Shown piece by piece: positions 9,001 to 17,593 of a stretch of 64,000 nt of DNA. Under the pieces are notes generated by a model. It was given only the letters and a program-made list of their open reading frames with translations. It had not been told where the DNA came from and searched no databases. Location of the stretch: assembly GCF_000296695.1 (NCBI RefSeq), contig NZ_BAFK01000003.1, forward strand, positions 62,001 to 126,000, in the 5' to 3' direction. Numbering within the stretch: the first letter of the stretch is position 1; every line of letters starts with the position of its first letter. Source of the DNA: Rheinheimera nanhaiensis E407-8. GTDB lineage: Bacteria; Pseudomonadota; Gammaproteobacteria; Enterobacterales; Alteromonadaceae. The position numbers and the translations under genes were made by a program.

Positions 9001-10095
9001 ATGAAAATAACTGATATCAGACTGGGTATGTTACGGGTGCCTCTGAAAACGCCGTTTAAAACGGCATTGCGTACCGTGAACAGTATTGAGGATATTATCG
9101 TCATGATCCATACCGACAGCGGCCACGTGGGTTATGGCGAGGCGCCGGCCACCGCGGTGATCACCGGTGATATTCACGGCTCTATTATTGAAGCTATCCG
9201 CACGGTGATAAAGCCCAAGCTGATTGGCCAGGACGTTAGCGATTTAAACCACATTATCCGCCTTATTCAGGGCTGTATTATGAAAAACTACAGCGCCAAG
9301 GCGGCAGTGGAAATGGCGGTGTATGACTTGTTTGCCCAGCTATACAAAGCGCCGCTGTATAAAATTCTCGGCGGTGGCGTGCCAAAGATAACCACCGATA
9401 TTACCATCAGCGTGGATTACATCGACAAAATGGTGGCCGACTCGTTAAGTGCGGTAGAGCGCGGTTTTGAAACCTTAAAAGTGAAAGTGGGCAAAGACAT
9501 TGGTGTCGACATAGAGCGGGTCAAAGCCATTTATGCTGCGGTTGAAGGCAAGGCGCTGATCCGGCTGGATGCTAACCAGGGCTGGACGGCCAAAGAGGCG
9601 GTGTATGCACTGCGTAAGCTGGAAGACGCCGGCGTGCGGCTGGAACTGGTCGAGCAGCCGGTAAAAGCCTATGATCTGGAAGGCTTAAAATACATCACCG
9701 AGCGGGTGCACACGCCGGTGATGGCCGATGAAAGCAGCTTCGGCCCGCGTGAAGTAATAGAGCTGATTAAAATGCGCGCGGCGGACATTATTAATATTAA
9801 GCTGATGAAAACCGGCGGCATTGCCAATGCCATTAAAATTGCCGATATCTGCTCGTTTTATGATATGCAGTGCATGATTGGCTGCATGCTGGAGGGCAGT
9901 GTCAGTGTGGCCGCAGCTGTGCATGTGGCGGTGGCAAAATCTGATGTGATCACCAAAATCGACTTAGACGGCCCGTCACTGTGCGCCTACGATCCGGTAA
10001 AAAGCAGCGTAAAATTTAATAATGCCGATATTACCATTGAGGATGCGCCCGGCCTGGGCATTAGCAGTATCGATGGCCTGGAAATGCTGGCTTAA
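9001..10095 (+). CDS. L-Ala-D/L-Glu-type dipeptide epimerase (enolase superfamily)
   Basis: The 364-residue protein is an enolase-superfamily enzyme of the muconate-lactonizing subgroup. The catalytic KxK is Lys160/Lys162, metal ligands are Asp190 (RLDANQGW), Glu218 (LVEQPV) and Asp243 (MADESSFGP), and the second base is Lys267 (INIKLMKTGG). The DxD motif Asp321-Leu-Asp323 near the C-terminus binds the dipeptide amino group in L-Ala-D/L-Glu epimerases such as E. coli YcjG and B. subtilis YkfB. There is no signal peptide, so it works in the cytoplasm, converting L-Ala-D-Glu to L-Ala-L-Glu for peptidase cleavage. It follows the NlpC/P60 gene by 11 bases with a GAGG ribosome site. Related epimerases act on other dipeptides, so exact specificity is open. 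Confidence 0.88.
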   Translation: MKITDIRLGMLRVPLKTPFKTALRTVNSIEDIIVMIHTDSGHVGYGEAPATAVITGDIHGSIIEAIRTVIKPKLIGQDVSDLNHIIRLIQGCIMKNYSAKAAVEMAVYDLFAQLYKAPLYKILGGGVPKITTDITISVDYIDKMVADSLSAVERGFETLKVKVGKDIGVDIERVKAIYAAVEGKALIRLDANQGWTAKEAVYALRKLEDAGVRLELVEQPVKAYDLEGLKYITERVHTPVMADESSFGPREVIELIKMRAADIINIKLMKTGGIANAIKIADICSFYDMQCMIGCMLEGSVSVAAAVHVAVAKSDVITKIDLDGPSLCAYDPVKSSVKFNNADITIEDAPGLGISSIDGLEMLA

Positions 10096-10099
10096 TGCC

Positions 10100-10942
10100 T
10101 CAAGCCTGTTTCAGTACCTGTAGCAGCTTGACGTTTTCTTCCAGTTGATGGTCGCTGTTTTGTTGCTGGCACAGCAGTAAATACAGGATATGACATAAAT
10201 GCTGCTGCGCCATTTGCACCAGGATCGGGTTTATCCGCACGTTTTCATCGCCGCTGAGCGCAAACAGCGGTACATCGGCGGTCAGGCTTAGCGCATTGCT
10301 TTTATAGCTGGTCAGGCTAAGCAGCGGAATTTGCTGTTGTTTAGCGTAGCGCGCTAATTTAAGTAAATCGGCGTTCTGGCCAGACTCGGAGATCAGCAGC
10401 ACGGCACTTTGTGGGCCCAAGGTGCCGGCCAGCTGCAGCGACAGTGCCGGGTCGCTGTGTGCCAGCGTCAGCTTGCCCAACTGCAATAAACGAAACTGCA
10501 TGTCATGCGCCACTATGCCTGATTTGCCAAAGCCGGCCACTAACACCCGGTCGGCACGCTGCAACAAGGCTGCCGCGTCATGCAGGGCTTTCTCTTCATT
10601 GATTTCCAGAATACCGCGTAAATGGTTGTGCAGGCTAAACTGCAACTGCTCTACCAGCTGTTGTAAATTGGTTGCATTACCGGGCTCGTTGCTGTCCCGC
10701 TGCAGGGTTGAGGCGGTAATAATGGCTTCGCTTACCGCCAGCTTTAAATCCGGATAGCCTTTATAGCCCAGTTTCTGGCAAAACTTTACCACGCTGGATT
10801 GGCTGGTGCCGACCGCATCGGCCAGCTGTTGTGAGGAATAATCCCGTAGCAAATGGGCGTTATCCAGAATAAAATCTGCCAGCTTGCGCTCGATCACCGA
10901 CATCTGATCCAGCATACCGCGGATCTTAAGTAAACATACCAT
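10100..10942 (-). CDS. MurR/RpiR-family transcriptional regulator (HTH plus SIS domain)
   Basis: An N-terminal HTH_6 domain (IRGMLDQMSVIERKLADFILDN... with DAVGTSQSSVVKFCQKLGYKGYPDLK) is followed by a SIS domain (DRVLVAGFGKSGIVAHDMQFRL; VLLISESGQNADLLKLAR). Such regulators sense sugar phosphates; E. coli MurR senses MurNAc-6-phosphate. The ATG at 10942 has GAGGA ten bases upstream and gives the usual family N-terminus (280 aa). A longer frame opening with TTG at 10996 is rejected because it begins at about the predicted transcription start. The gene faces the epimerase tail to tail with a four-base gap, so regulator and enzymes form one locus. A palindrome sits between the -35 and -10 of its own promoter. 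Confidence 0.88.
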   Translation of the reverse strand: MVCLLKIRGMLDQMSVIERKLADFILDNAHLLRDYSSQQLADAVGTSQSSVVKFCQKLGYKGYPDLKLAVSEAIITASTLQRDSNEPGNATNLQQLVEQLQFSLHNHLRGILEINEEKALHDAAALLQRADRVLVAGFGKSGIVAHDMQFRLLQLGKLTLAHSDPALSLQLAGTLGPQSAVLLISESGQNADLLKLARYAKQQQIPLLSLTSYKSNALSLTADVPLFALSGDENVRINPILVQMAQQHLCHILYLLLCQQQNSDHQLEENVKLLQVLKQA

Positions 10943-11004
10943 ACAGGGAATATCCTCGTTGTGTTGCCCAAGCTCTGTGGAATTTGTTATTGGCAACCTG
11001 CTTC

Positions 11005-11034
11005 AGTATTGAATAATTTATTCCGTATTGGCAA
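11005..11034 (-). promoter_or_regulatory. Candidate autoregulated promoter of the RpiR-family gene
   Basis: On the minus strand TTGCCA (11029-11034) and AATACT (11005-11010) are separated by 18 bases. The spacer contains the perfect 13-base inverted repeat GAATAA-T-TTATTC at 11011-11023, a classic repressor position. A second TTGCCAATA followed by a degenerate GGAAT-type site (10979-10993) lies just downstream. Confidence 0.5.
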
Positions 11035-11198
11035 GCGGCTGCAGAAAAAAGCAGCATAATTGTGGGCGCTGTATATAAAAACAGGGCTATTTGCTGAGTG
11101 TTTTGTATTGTCTCCACTTTTTCCCACCAAAATCATCACCTTCGCTGTAGCGCCTGATTTTACTGTGATCGCAATCGATCGATAGCTTGGTTTTTACC

Positions 11199-11228
11199 TT
11201 GACAATGGTCAAACCTGCACCCTAAACT
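11199..11228 (+). promoter_or_regulatory. Promoter of the mra/dcw cluster (Pmra)
   Basis: A perfect TTGACA -35 (11199-11204) is followed after 18 bases by TAAACT (11223-11228). It lies about 90 bases upstream of mraZ and immediately before the MraZ boxes, as in E. coli. Confidence 0.75.
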
Positions 11229-11237
11229 GTATCGTCG

Positions 11238-11261
11238 TGGGGATTTGTGGGTAAAAGTGGA
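11238..11261 (+). promoter_or_regulatory. MraZ operator: three 10-bp-spaced TGGG-type boxes
   Basis: TGGG at 11238, TGGG at 11248 and TGGA at 11258 repeat with an exact 10-base period, just downstream of the predicted transcription start; a further TGG follows at 11268. In E. coli MraZ binds three TGGGN repeats separated by five bases in the mra promoter and represses its own operon. The layout here is the same, with a degenerate third box. Confidence 0.85.
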
Positions 11262-11314
11262 TCATTTTGGCTTACCTGCAAACAAAATAACTAAAGTCAT
11301 TGCACAGGAAGCTT

Positions 11315-11779
11315 ATGTTTCGTGGCTCATTTACACTGACACTGGACGAGAAAGGACGGTTAGCGTTACCAGCACGCTACCGTGAATTTCTGCTGTCTGA
11401 TTGTCAGGGCCACTTAATTTGCACCATTGACCTGCATGATCCCTGTTTATTGCTGTATCCGCTGGCTGAGTGGGAAGAAATAGAAGAAAAACTCAAGCGC
11501 TTGTCCAGCCTAAACCCGCAGGAACGCCGCTTACAGCGTGTGCTGCTGGGTAATGCCACCGACTGCGATATGGATAAAAACGGCCGTATTTTACTGCCGG
11601 CGCCACTGCGCCAGCATGCCGGTTTGTCTAAAGGTATCCGCCTGGTCGGTCAATTAAATAAATTCGAGATCTGGGATGAAACCGCCTGGCATGAGCGTTT
11701 AGCGGCAGATATTGCGCTGGAACAGGCTCAGGCCGGTGATGTCGAACTGTCAGAACGATTACAGGACTTTGCACTGTAA
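11315..11779 (+). CDS. mraZ: Transcriptional regulator MraZ
   Basis: MraZ is the DNA-binding repressor of the division/cell-wall cluster that it heads. The 154-residue protein has two SpoVT-AbrB-like repeats with the signatures [13 protein letters not shown] (near residue 12) and [13 protein letters not shown] (near residue 89). I chose the ATG at 11315 with an AGGAAG ribosome site seven bases upstream over the in-frame TTG at 11300, because [15 protein letters not shown] is the standard family N-terminus. The stop is directly followed by the rsmH ATG. Three MraZ boxes upstream imply autorepression. Confidence 0.95.
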   Translation: MFRGSFTLTLDEKGRLALPARYREFLLSDCQGHLICTIDLHDPCLLLYPLAEWEEIEEKLKRLSSLNPQERRLQRVLLGNATDCDMDKNGRILLPAPLRQHAGLSKGIRLVGQLNKFEIWDETAWHERLAADIALEQAQAGDVELSERLQDFAL

Positions 11780-12724
11780 ATGAATACTGTGGCTCATATT
11801 TCCGTCCTGCTGCAGGAAGCACTGGATGGTCTGGCAATTAAAGCTGACGGCTGTTACCTGGACGGTACTTTTGGCCGTGGTGGCCATAGCCGGGCTATTT
11901 TAGCAGAGCTTGGCCCGCAAGGCCGGCTGTTTGCCATTGACCGCGACCCCGCCGCGATTGCCGCTGCCGCCCCACTGGCAGGCGATCCGCGTTTTCATAT
12001 CACTCACAGCCCCTTTGCCGCCCTGGCAACTATTGCTGAGCAGCAGCAAATTATTGGAAAAATAGACGGCATTTTGCTGGATTTAGGTGTGTCGTCTCCC
12101 CAGCTGGATGACGCCGACCGTGGTTTTAGCTTTATGCGCGACGGCCCGTTAGATATGCGGATGGACCCCACCAGTGGCATCAGCGCCGCTGACTGGCTGG
12201 CCAGTGCAGATGTAGAAGATATCAGCTTTGTGCTGCGCGAATACGGCGAAGAAAAGTTCGCCTGGCGTATTGCCCAGGCTATCGTAGCGGCTCGTAGTGA
12301 GCAGCCGCTGACGCGCACCGCTCAGTTGGCCAGGCTTATCAGCGACAGCGTGCCCAAAAGCAACAAAGAGAAAAAACACCCGGCGACGCGCAGCTTTCAG
12401 GCTATTCGCATTTACATTAACAGTGAGCTGGAGCAGGTTAATCAGGCGCTGCATGCCGCTATGCAAGTGTTAAAGCCCGGTGGCCGGCTGGTGGTGATTA
12501 GCTTTCACTCACTGGAAGACCGGCTGGTAAAACAGTTTATGCGCCGCTATTCCAAAGGCGAGCCGCTGCCGCGCGGTATTCCGCTTACCGCCGCCCAAAT
12601 GCAGCAACGTACTGAGCTTGAGCTGGTGGGTAAAGCCATTATGCCTTCAGAGCAAGAGCTTGAGCTAAACCCGCGCGCCCGCAGTGCCGTGCTGCGCATC
12701 GCACAGAAGCAGCGCCATGAATAA
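11780..12724 (+). CDS. rsmH: 16S rRNA N4-cytosine-1402 methyltransferase RsmH (MraW)
   Basis: RsmH adds the N4-methyl group to C1402 of 16S rRNA; rsmI, whose product adds the 2'-O-methyl to the same nucleotide, is also in this window. The 314-residue sequence starts [13 protein letters not shown] and contains SAM-binding motifs [11 protein letters not shown] and AIDRDPAA, the [20 protein letters not shown] segment, and the C-terminal [15 protein letters not shown] and [10 protein letters not shown] motifs. There is no gap after mraZ and an eight-base overlap with ftsL. Confidence 0.96.
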   Translation: MNTVAHISVLLQEALDGLAIKADGCYLDGTFGRGGHSRAILAELGPQGRLFAIDRDPAAIAAAAPLAGDPRFHITHSPFAALATIAEQQQIIGKIDGILLDLGVSSPQLDDADRGFSFMRDGPLDMRMDPTSGISAADWLASADVEDISFVLREYGEEKFAWRIAQAIVAARSEQPLTRTAQLARLISDSVPKSNKEKKHPATRSFQAIRIYINSELEQVNQALHAAMQVLKPGGRLVVISFHSLEDRLVKQFMRRYSKGEPLPRGIPLTAAQMQQRTELELVGKAIMPSEQELELNPRARSAVLRIAQKQRHE

Positions 12725-13025
12725 TATCAGCCTGCATCGGTTAATTTTTCGCGACTGGCGCGAGCAAAAATGGCTGGCGCTTCTGCTGCTGGCCTGCATT
12801 ATTTCCGCGCTGGTAGTGGTGCACTTTGCCCATTTAAACCGCCAGCTGACCATAGCGCAGGACGCCTTGTATCAACAGCGTGACCAGCTCGATATCGAGT
12901 GGCGCAATCTTATTTTAGAGCAGCGTGCACTGTCCGAGCATAGCCGGGTAGAGGAGATTGCCCGCCGTCAGCTGAATATGGTGCGCCCCACTGCTGAGCA
13001 AGATATCGCGGTGACAGTGCCATGA
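12717..13025 (+). CDS. ftsL: Cell division protein FtsL
   Basis: FtsL is a small bitopic septal protein that forms a complex with FtsB and FtsQ and activates FtsWI. The 102-residue protein has a short cytoplasmic N-terminus, one membrane segment (about residues 19-38, [18 protein letters not shown]) and a periplasmic coiled coil ([21 protein letters not shown]) ending in the [10 protein letters not shown] motif. The start is the ATG at 12717, inside the rsmH end; a longer in-frame opening upstream would add residues absent from the family. It overlaps ftsI by four bases. Confidence 0.92.
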   Translation: MNNISLHRLIFRDWREQKWLALLLLACIISALVVVHFAHLNRQLTIAQDALYQQRDQLDIEWRNLILEQRALSEHSRVEEIARRQLNMVRPTAEQDIAVTVP

Positions 13026-14773
13026 GCAGCAAACGCAGTACACCTCAAGCCAAAGCCAGAACAGTGCCTTCAGTGCTGGGCTGGCGCTTTGCCTTTGTAC
13101 TGCTGAGTTTAGCGTTAGTTTTTAGTGCGTTAATGGTACGCGCTGCCTGGCTACAGGTGGTAGAGCCTGACATGCTGGTCAGCCAGGGCGATGCCCGCTC
13201 GCTAAGGGTAGAAGCCGATACCGTGTTACGCGGCATGATTTTCGACCGCAACGGCGAAGAGCTGGCGGTGAGTGTGCCGGTGGAAGCGATTTGGGCTGAC
13301 CCTAAAGTGGTGATCGAGCGTCATGCTGCCGCAGATGAGCGGCGCTGGCATGCGCTGGCCGACATTTTACAACTGACACCGGCACAGCTGCACAACCGCA
13401 TTGGCACCAACCCGCAGCGGCGCTTTGTTTATCTGCAGCGTCAGGTCAACCCGGCCGTGGTCGATTACGTGAAGAAATTAAAAGTGCCGGGCATTTACTT
13501 TCGCCAGGAGTCGCGCCGTTATTATCCGGCCGCTGAAGTCACTGCCCAGTTACTCGGTTTTACCAATGTTGATGATGTTGGCGTAGAAGGCATTGAAAAA
13601 CGCTTTGATGAGCTGTTAACCGGCACCGCCGGACGTAAGGTGTTTCGCAAAGATGCCAAAGGCCGTGAAATTGAAGTGTTGGAGCGGGTGCAACAGCAGG
13701 CACCAGGCAGTCTGCAGCTAAGCATTGATCAGCGTATTCAGTCTATTACCTACCGCGAGCTGAAAAAGGCGGTGCTGACCCACGGCGCCACCTCGGGCTC
13801 GGCCATGGTAGTGGATGTACATAGTGGTGAAGTGTTGGCGATGGTGAACAGCCCATCGTTTAACCCGAATAACCGCGGCAATACACCGGCGTATTTATTC
13901 CGTAACCGTGCCATTACCGACACCTTTGAACCGGGCTCGACCATGAAGCCATTAGCGGTGTTAAGCGCGCTGGAATTTGGCAGCGCTAACCTTGGCAGTA
14001 AAATTGACACTTATCCGGGTTATATCCGCGTCGGCGGCAGCTGGGTGCGCGACGCCATTAATTACAACACCTTAAGTTTGACCGGCATTATCCAGAAGTC
14101 GAGCAATATCGGTGTCACCAGGCTGGTGCTGGACATGCCGGTAGAGCATGTGATTAGCCTGTACGCCAATATGGGCCTGGGCAGCGATACTGGCCTGGGC
14201 TTAAATGGTGAAAGTGGTGGCATGTTAAGCCATCGGCGCCGCTGGTCTGATTTTGAGCGCGCTACCTTATCTTTCGGTTACGGCTTATCTGTGACTGCAG
14301 CACAGCTGGCGCGGGCTTATGCCACTATGGCTAACGGCGGTGTCAGCCGGCCGCTCAGCATAGTGAAACAAGACAATATTCTGCCGGGTGAGCAGGTGCT
14401 GGATCCGGAACATGCTGCCGCCATGCTGGAAATGATGGAAGCGAACATCATGCCCGGCGGTACCGCTACCCGGGCGCAAGTGAAAGGTTATCGGGTAGGT
14501 GGTAAAACCGGTACTGCACGTAAAGCCATTGCCGGTGGTTATGGTGAGGATTATGTTGCCTCTTTCGCCGGCGTTGGGCCGATTTCCAACCCAAGGTTGG
14601 CGTGTGTAGTGGTAATTAATGAACCAGCCGGCGATTTTTACCATGGCGGTGAAATTGCGGCGCCGGTGTTTGCCAATATTATGGGCGCCACCATGCAGTT
14701 GCTGAACCTGACGCCAGACGCGTCAAGCCAGAACAAAATCTCAGCAGTAACGGGAGGGCGCAATGCCGGTTAA
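13022..14773 (+). CDS. ftsI: Peptidoglycan D,D-transpeptidase FtsI (PBP3)
   Basis: FtsI is the septum-specific transpeptidase that cross-links peptidoglycan with FtsW. The 583-residue protein has an N-terminal membrane anchor (about residues 22-42), a pedestal domain (RGMIFDRNGEELAVS) and a transpeptidase domain. Active-site motifs are Ser306-Thr-Met-Lys309 (SxxK), Ser360-Ser-Asn362 (SxN) and Lys495-Thr-Gly497 (KTG). Length equals that of E. coli PBP3 within a few residues. It overlaps ftsL by four bases and the murE start by eleven. Confidence 0.96.
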   Translation: MSSKRSTPQAKARTVPSVLGWRFAFVLLSLALVFSALMVRAAWLQVVEPDMLVSQGDARSLRVEADTVLRGMIFDRNGEELAVSVPVEAIWADPKVVIERHAAADERRWHALADILQLTPAQLHNRIGTNPQRRFVYLQRQVNPAVVDYVKKLKVPGIYFRQESRRYYPAAEVTAQLLGFTNVDDVGVEGIEKRFDELLTGTAGRKVFRKDAKGREIEVLERVQQQAPGSLQLSIDQRIQSITYRELKKAVLTHGATSGSAMVVDVHSGEVLAMVNSPSFNPNNRGNTPAYLFRNRAITDTFEPGSTMKPLAVLSALEFGSANLGSKIDTYPGYIRVGGSWVRDAINYNTLSLTGIIQKSSNIGVTRLVLDMPVEHVISLYANMGLGSDTGLGLNGESGGMLSHRRRWSDFERATLSFGYGLSVTAAQLARAYATMANGGVSRPLSIVKQDNILPGEQVLDPEHAAAMLEMMEANIMPGGTATRAQVKGYRVGGKTGTARKAIAGGYGEDYVASFAGVGPISNPRLACVVVINEPAGDFYHGGEIAAPVFANIMGATMQLLNLTPDASSQNKISAVTGGRNAG

Positions 14774-16220
14774 CAGCAAAGCCTGGTTGGCACTTTATGC
14801 CAGCAATGTAATAGACACTGAGCTTGAGCAGCTGCAACTGGACAGCCGTAAGGTTGGTGCCGGTGATGTGTTTCTGGCTATCCCAGGCGTGCAGCAACAT
14901 GGCCGGCAATTTATTGCTCAGGCGCTGGCACAGGGTGCGGCCCTGGTGCTAACCGATGCAGGCCAGTATGACGATGCGCGTGTGGTCGTGCTGCCAGAGC
15001 TGATGCAAATTCTGCCCTCACTGGTGGCGAATTTTTATCAGCAGCCGGCGCGTAAACTGCAATTGGTCGGTATTACCGGGACTAACGGTAAATCCAGTAC
15101 CAGCTTTTTTGTCAGCCAGCTTGCCGCCGAGCTACAACAGCAAGCCGCTGTGATTGGCACCCTGGGTTACGGCCACTGTCAAAACCTTACACCACTGCCG
15201 AATACCACGCCGCATTATGTCGATTTGCAGCGCATTCTGGCGCACTTTGTCGCCGAACAAACCCAGCTGGTAGCGATGGAGGTGTCGTCGCACGCCCTGG
15301 TGCAGCAGCGCGTGGCGGGCATCTTGTTTGACGTGGCGGTATTTACCAACCTGACGCGCGATCATCTGGATTATCATGGCTCTATGGCCGAGTACGGCGC
15401 CGCTAAAGCCATGCTGTTCACACCGCAGCTGGCGCGGGTGGCTGTAATTAACGTGTCAGACGAATTTGGCCGCAAGCTGGCAGCACAAAGCCAGCTGCCG
15501 GTGTGGGTATATGGTAAAACCGAAGACTGCCAGGGTTATAACCGCTACCTGGGCTACTCAGATGTGATTGCCAATGACACTGGCTACAGCCTGACGCTGA
15601 CCAGCCACAGTGGCAAATTTACCCTTAGCCTGCCGCTGCTGGGCGAGTTTAATATTCAAAACGTGCTGGCGGCCATCGCCAGCCTGCTGGCACTGGGCTA
15701 TGACTTTGATGCCATTTTGGCCGCCTGTGCCGTGCTTAAAGCTGTGCCAGGGCGGATGGAACAGTTTCAGTTTGCCAAACAGTTTACCGCCGTGGTCGAT
15801 TACGCTCACACGCCAGATGCGCTGCAGCAGGCACTGCAGTCATTACGGCTGCATTGTCGTGGCCGGCTCTGGTGCGTGTTTGGTTGCGGTGGCGATCGCG
15901 ACCGCGGTAAGCGGCCATTAATGGGCCAGCTGTCTGAGCTGTTTGCCGACCATGTCATTATTACCTCGGACAATCCGCGCAGCGAAGATGCGCTGAGTAT
16001 TTGCCACGAGATTGCCGCCGGCATGAGCCCGGATGCCAGTTATCAGATAGAGCCTGACCGGCAAAACGCCATCAAGCTGGCACTGGCCAGTGCGCAGCAG
16101 GGCGACTTAGTGCTGATCGCTGGCAAAGGCCACGAAACCGTGCAAATTATCGGCTCGGAGCATCGGCAGTACGATGAACGGGCTTATCTGCGTCAACTGG
16201 TTACGGAGATGTCACTATGA
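14763..16220 (+). CDS. murE: UDP-MurNAc-L-Ala-D-Glu:meso-diaminopimelate ligase MurE
   Basis: MurE adds meso-DAP to the nucleotide precursor in the cytoplasm. The 485-residue Mur ligase has the ATP-binding loop GITGTNGKSST (Lys110) and the DNPR motif at residues 403-406, which marks meso-DAP rather than lysine specificity and agrees with a Gram-negative host. A GGAGGG ribosome site precedes the ATG inside the ftsI end, and the stop overlaps murF by four bases. Confidence 0.96.
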   Translation: MPVNSKAWLALYASNVIDTELEQLQLDSRKVGAGDVFLAIPGVQQHGRQFIAQALAQGAALVLTDAGQYDDARVVVLPELMQILPSLVANFYQQPARKLQLVGITGTNGKSSTSFFVSQLAAELQQQAAVIGTLGYGHCQNLTPLPNTTPHYVDLQRILAHFVAEQTQLVAMEVSSHALVQQRVAGILFDVAVFTNLTRDHLDYHGSMAEYGAAKAMLFTPQLARVAVINVSDEFGRKLAAQSQLPVWVYGKTEDCQGYNRYLGYSDVIANDTGYSLTLTSHSGKFTLSLPLLGEFNIQNVLAAIASLLALGYDFDAILAACAVLKAVPGRMEQFQFAKQFTAVVDYAHTPDALQQALQSLRLHCRGRLWCVFGCGGDRDRGKRPLMGQLSELFADHVIITSDNPRSEDALSICHEIAAGMSPDASYQIEPDRQNAIKLALASAQQGDLVLIAGKGHETVQIIGSEHRQYDERAYLRQLVTEMSL

Positions 16221-17593
16221 TCCGCTTAGCCTGCAGTGAAATTGCTACTATGCTCGGTGCCCGCATGATCGGTAGCGAGCAACACATCAGCTCGGTCAGT
16301 ACCGACAGCCGCAGTATCAGCGCCGGTGAGCTGTTTATCGCATTAAAAGGCCCCAACTTTGATGGCGCGGCTTTTGTCGCTGACGTTAAAGCCAAGGGCG
16401 CGGTGGCCGTAGTGCTGGAGCAACCGGTTAGCGAAGACATTACCCAGCTGATTGTGCCGGACAGCCGCCTGGCCTTGGGGCAATTAGGTGCTGCGCTAAA
16501 AGCCAGACTGGCACCGAAAACCATCGCCGTGACCGGTAGCGCCGGTAAAACCACGGTAAAAGAGATGATTGCCGCCATTTTAGCCAGGTTAGGCCCGGTG
16601 CTGGCAACCCAGGGCAACTTTAATAACGACATCGGCGTGCCGCTTACCCTGCTGCGGTTAACGGCTGAGCATCGTTATGCGGTGCTGGAGTTGGGGGCCA
16701 ACCATCAGGGCGAAATAGCCTATACCACCTCACTGGCGAAGCCGGATGTGGCCATTATTACCAATGTAGCGCCCTCGCATTTAGAAGGCTTTGGTGATGT
16801 GTATGGTGTGGCACGCGCCAAGGGCGAAATTTTTAATGGCTTAGCCGGTAATGGCCTGGCGATAGTGCCGGCTGACAGCGAATACCGCGATTACTGGTTA
16901 CGCCGGCTGACCGAGATGCCGGTGCAGCAGTTCTCGGCCAATCAGAGCGCCGATTACAGCGCCCGCGATATCGTGCTGGACGCCCAGGGCTGTGCCAGTT
17001 TTGTGCTACAAAGCCCCACCGGCAATGTTAACGTCAAACTGACCATTCCCGGTAAACACAATGTGGCCAATGCGCTGGCTGCCGCTGCGGCCTGTGTGGC
17101 GGTTGGCGCCAGTTTGCAGGATGTGGCGCAGGGGCTGTCGCAGATGCAGGCCGTAAAAGGCCGTACCAATATTAAGCAGCTAAGCAGCAAACTGCGGCTG
17201 ATTGATGATACCTACAATGCCAATGTTGAGTCGGTAAAGGCGGCGATAGATCTGTTAGCGTCGTACAGCGGCTATCGGGTGCTTATTCTGGGTGATATGG
17301 CCGAGCTGGGTGCCGACGCCCGTTTGTACCACGAAGAGATCGGTTTATACGCAAAAAATGCCGGAATTAATCTGTTGTTCACCCTTGGCGTGTTATCACA
17401 GAGCGCCAGTGACTTGTTTAACGGTCAGGGGGCACATTTCAGTTCGCGTCAGGCGCTGTTACAGCGGCTGATGCCAATCGTTTTTGAACAACCGGCGGTC
17501 ACCCTGCTAGTGAAAGGCTCGCGCAGTGCGAAAATGGAATTAGTCGTGCAGGACTTGCTAGAACGTTGTCAGCAGGAGAGCAGCCCATGCTAG
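16217..17593 (+). CDS. murF: UDP-MurNAc-tripeptide:D-Ala-D-Ala ligase MurF
   Basis: MurF completes the pentapeptide by adding D-Ala-D-Ala, the product of Ddl encoded later in the cluster. The 458-residue protein shows the N-terminal [16 protein letters not shown] motif, the P-loop [13 protein letters not shown] (Lys111), the [14 protein letters not shown] motif and [17 protein letters not shown] in the C-terminal half. It overlaps murE by four bases and mraY by seven, consistent with translational coupling. Confidence 0.96.
   Translation: MIRLACSEIATMLGARMIGSEQHISSVSTDSRSISAGELFIALKGPNFDGAAFVADVKAKGAVAVVLEQPVSEDITQLIVPDSRLALGQLGAALKARLAPKTIAVTGSAGKTTVKEMIAAILARLGPVLATQGNFNNDIGVPLTLLRLTAEHRYAVLELGANHQGEIAYTTSLAKPDVAIITNVAPSHLEGFGDVYGVARAKGEIFNGLAGNGLAIVPADSEYRDYWLRRLTEMPVQQFSANQSADYSARDIVLDAQGCASFVLQSPTGNVNVKLTIPGKHNVANALAAAAACVAVGASLQDVAQGLSQMQAVKGRTNIKQLSSKLRLIDDTYNANVESVKAAIDLLASYSGYRVLILGDMAELGADARLYHEEIGLYAKNAGINLLFTLGVLSQSASDLFNGQGAHFSSRQALLQRLMPIVFEQPAVTLLVKGSRSAKMELVVQDLLERCQQESSPC

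Noticed and set aside
10943-10996. Longer RpiR-family frame beginning with TTG at 10996
   Set aside because: It begins at about the predicted transcription start, and the ATG at 10942 has a good ribosome site and a standard family N-terminus.
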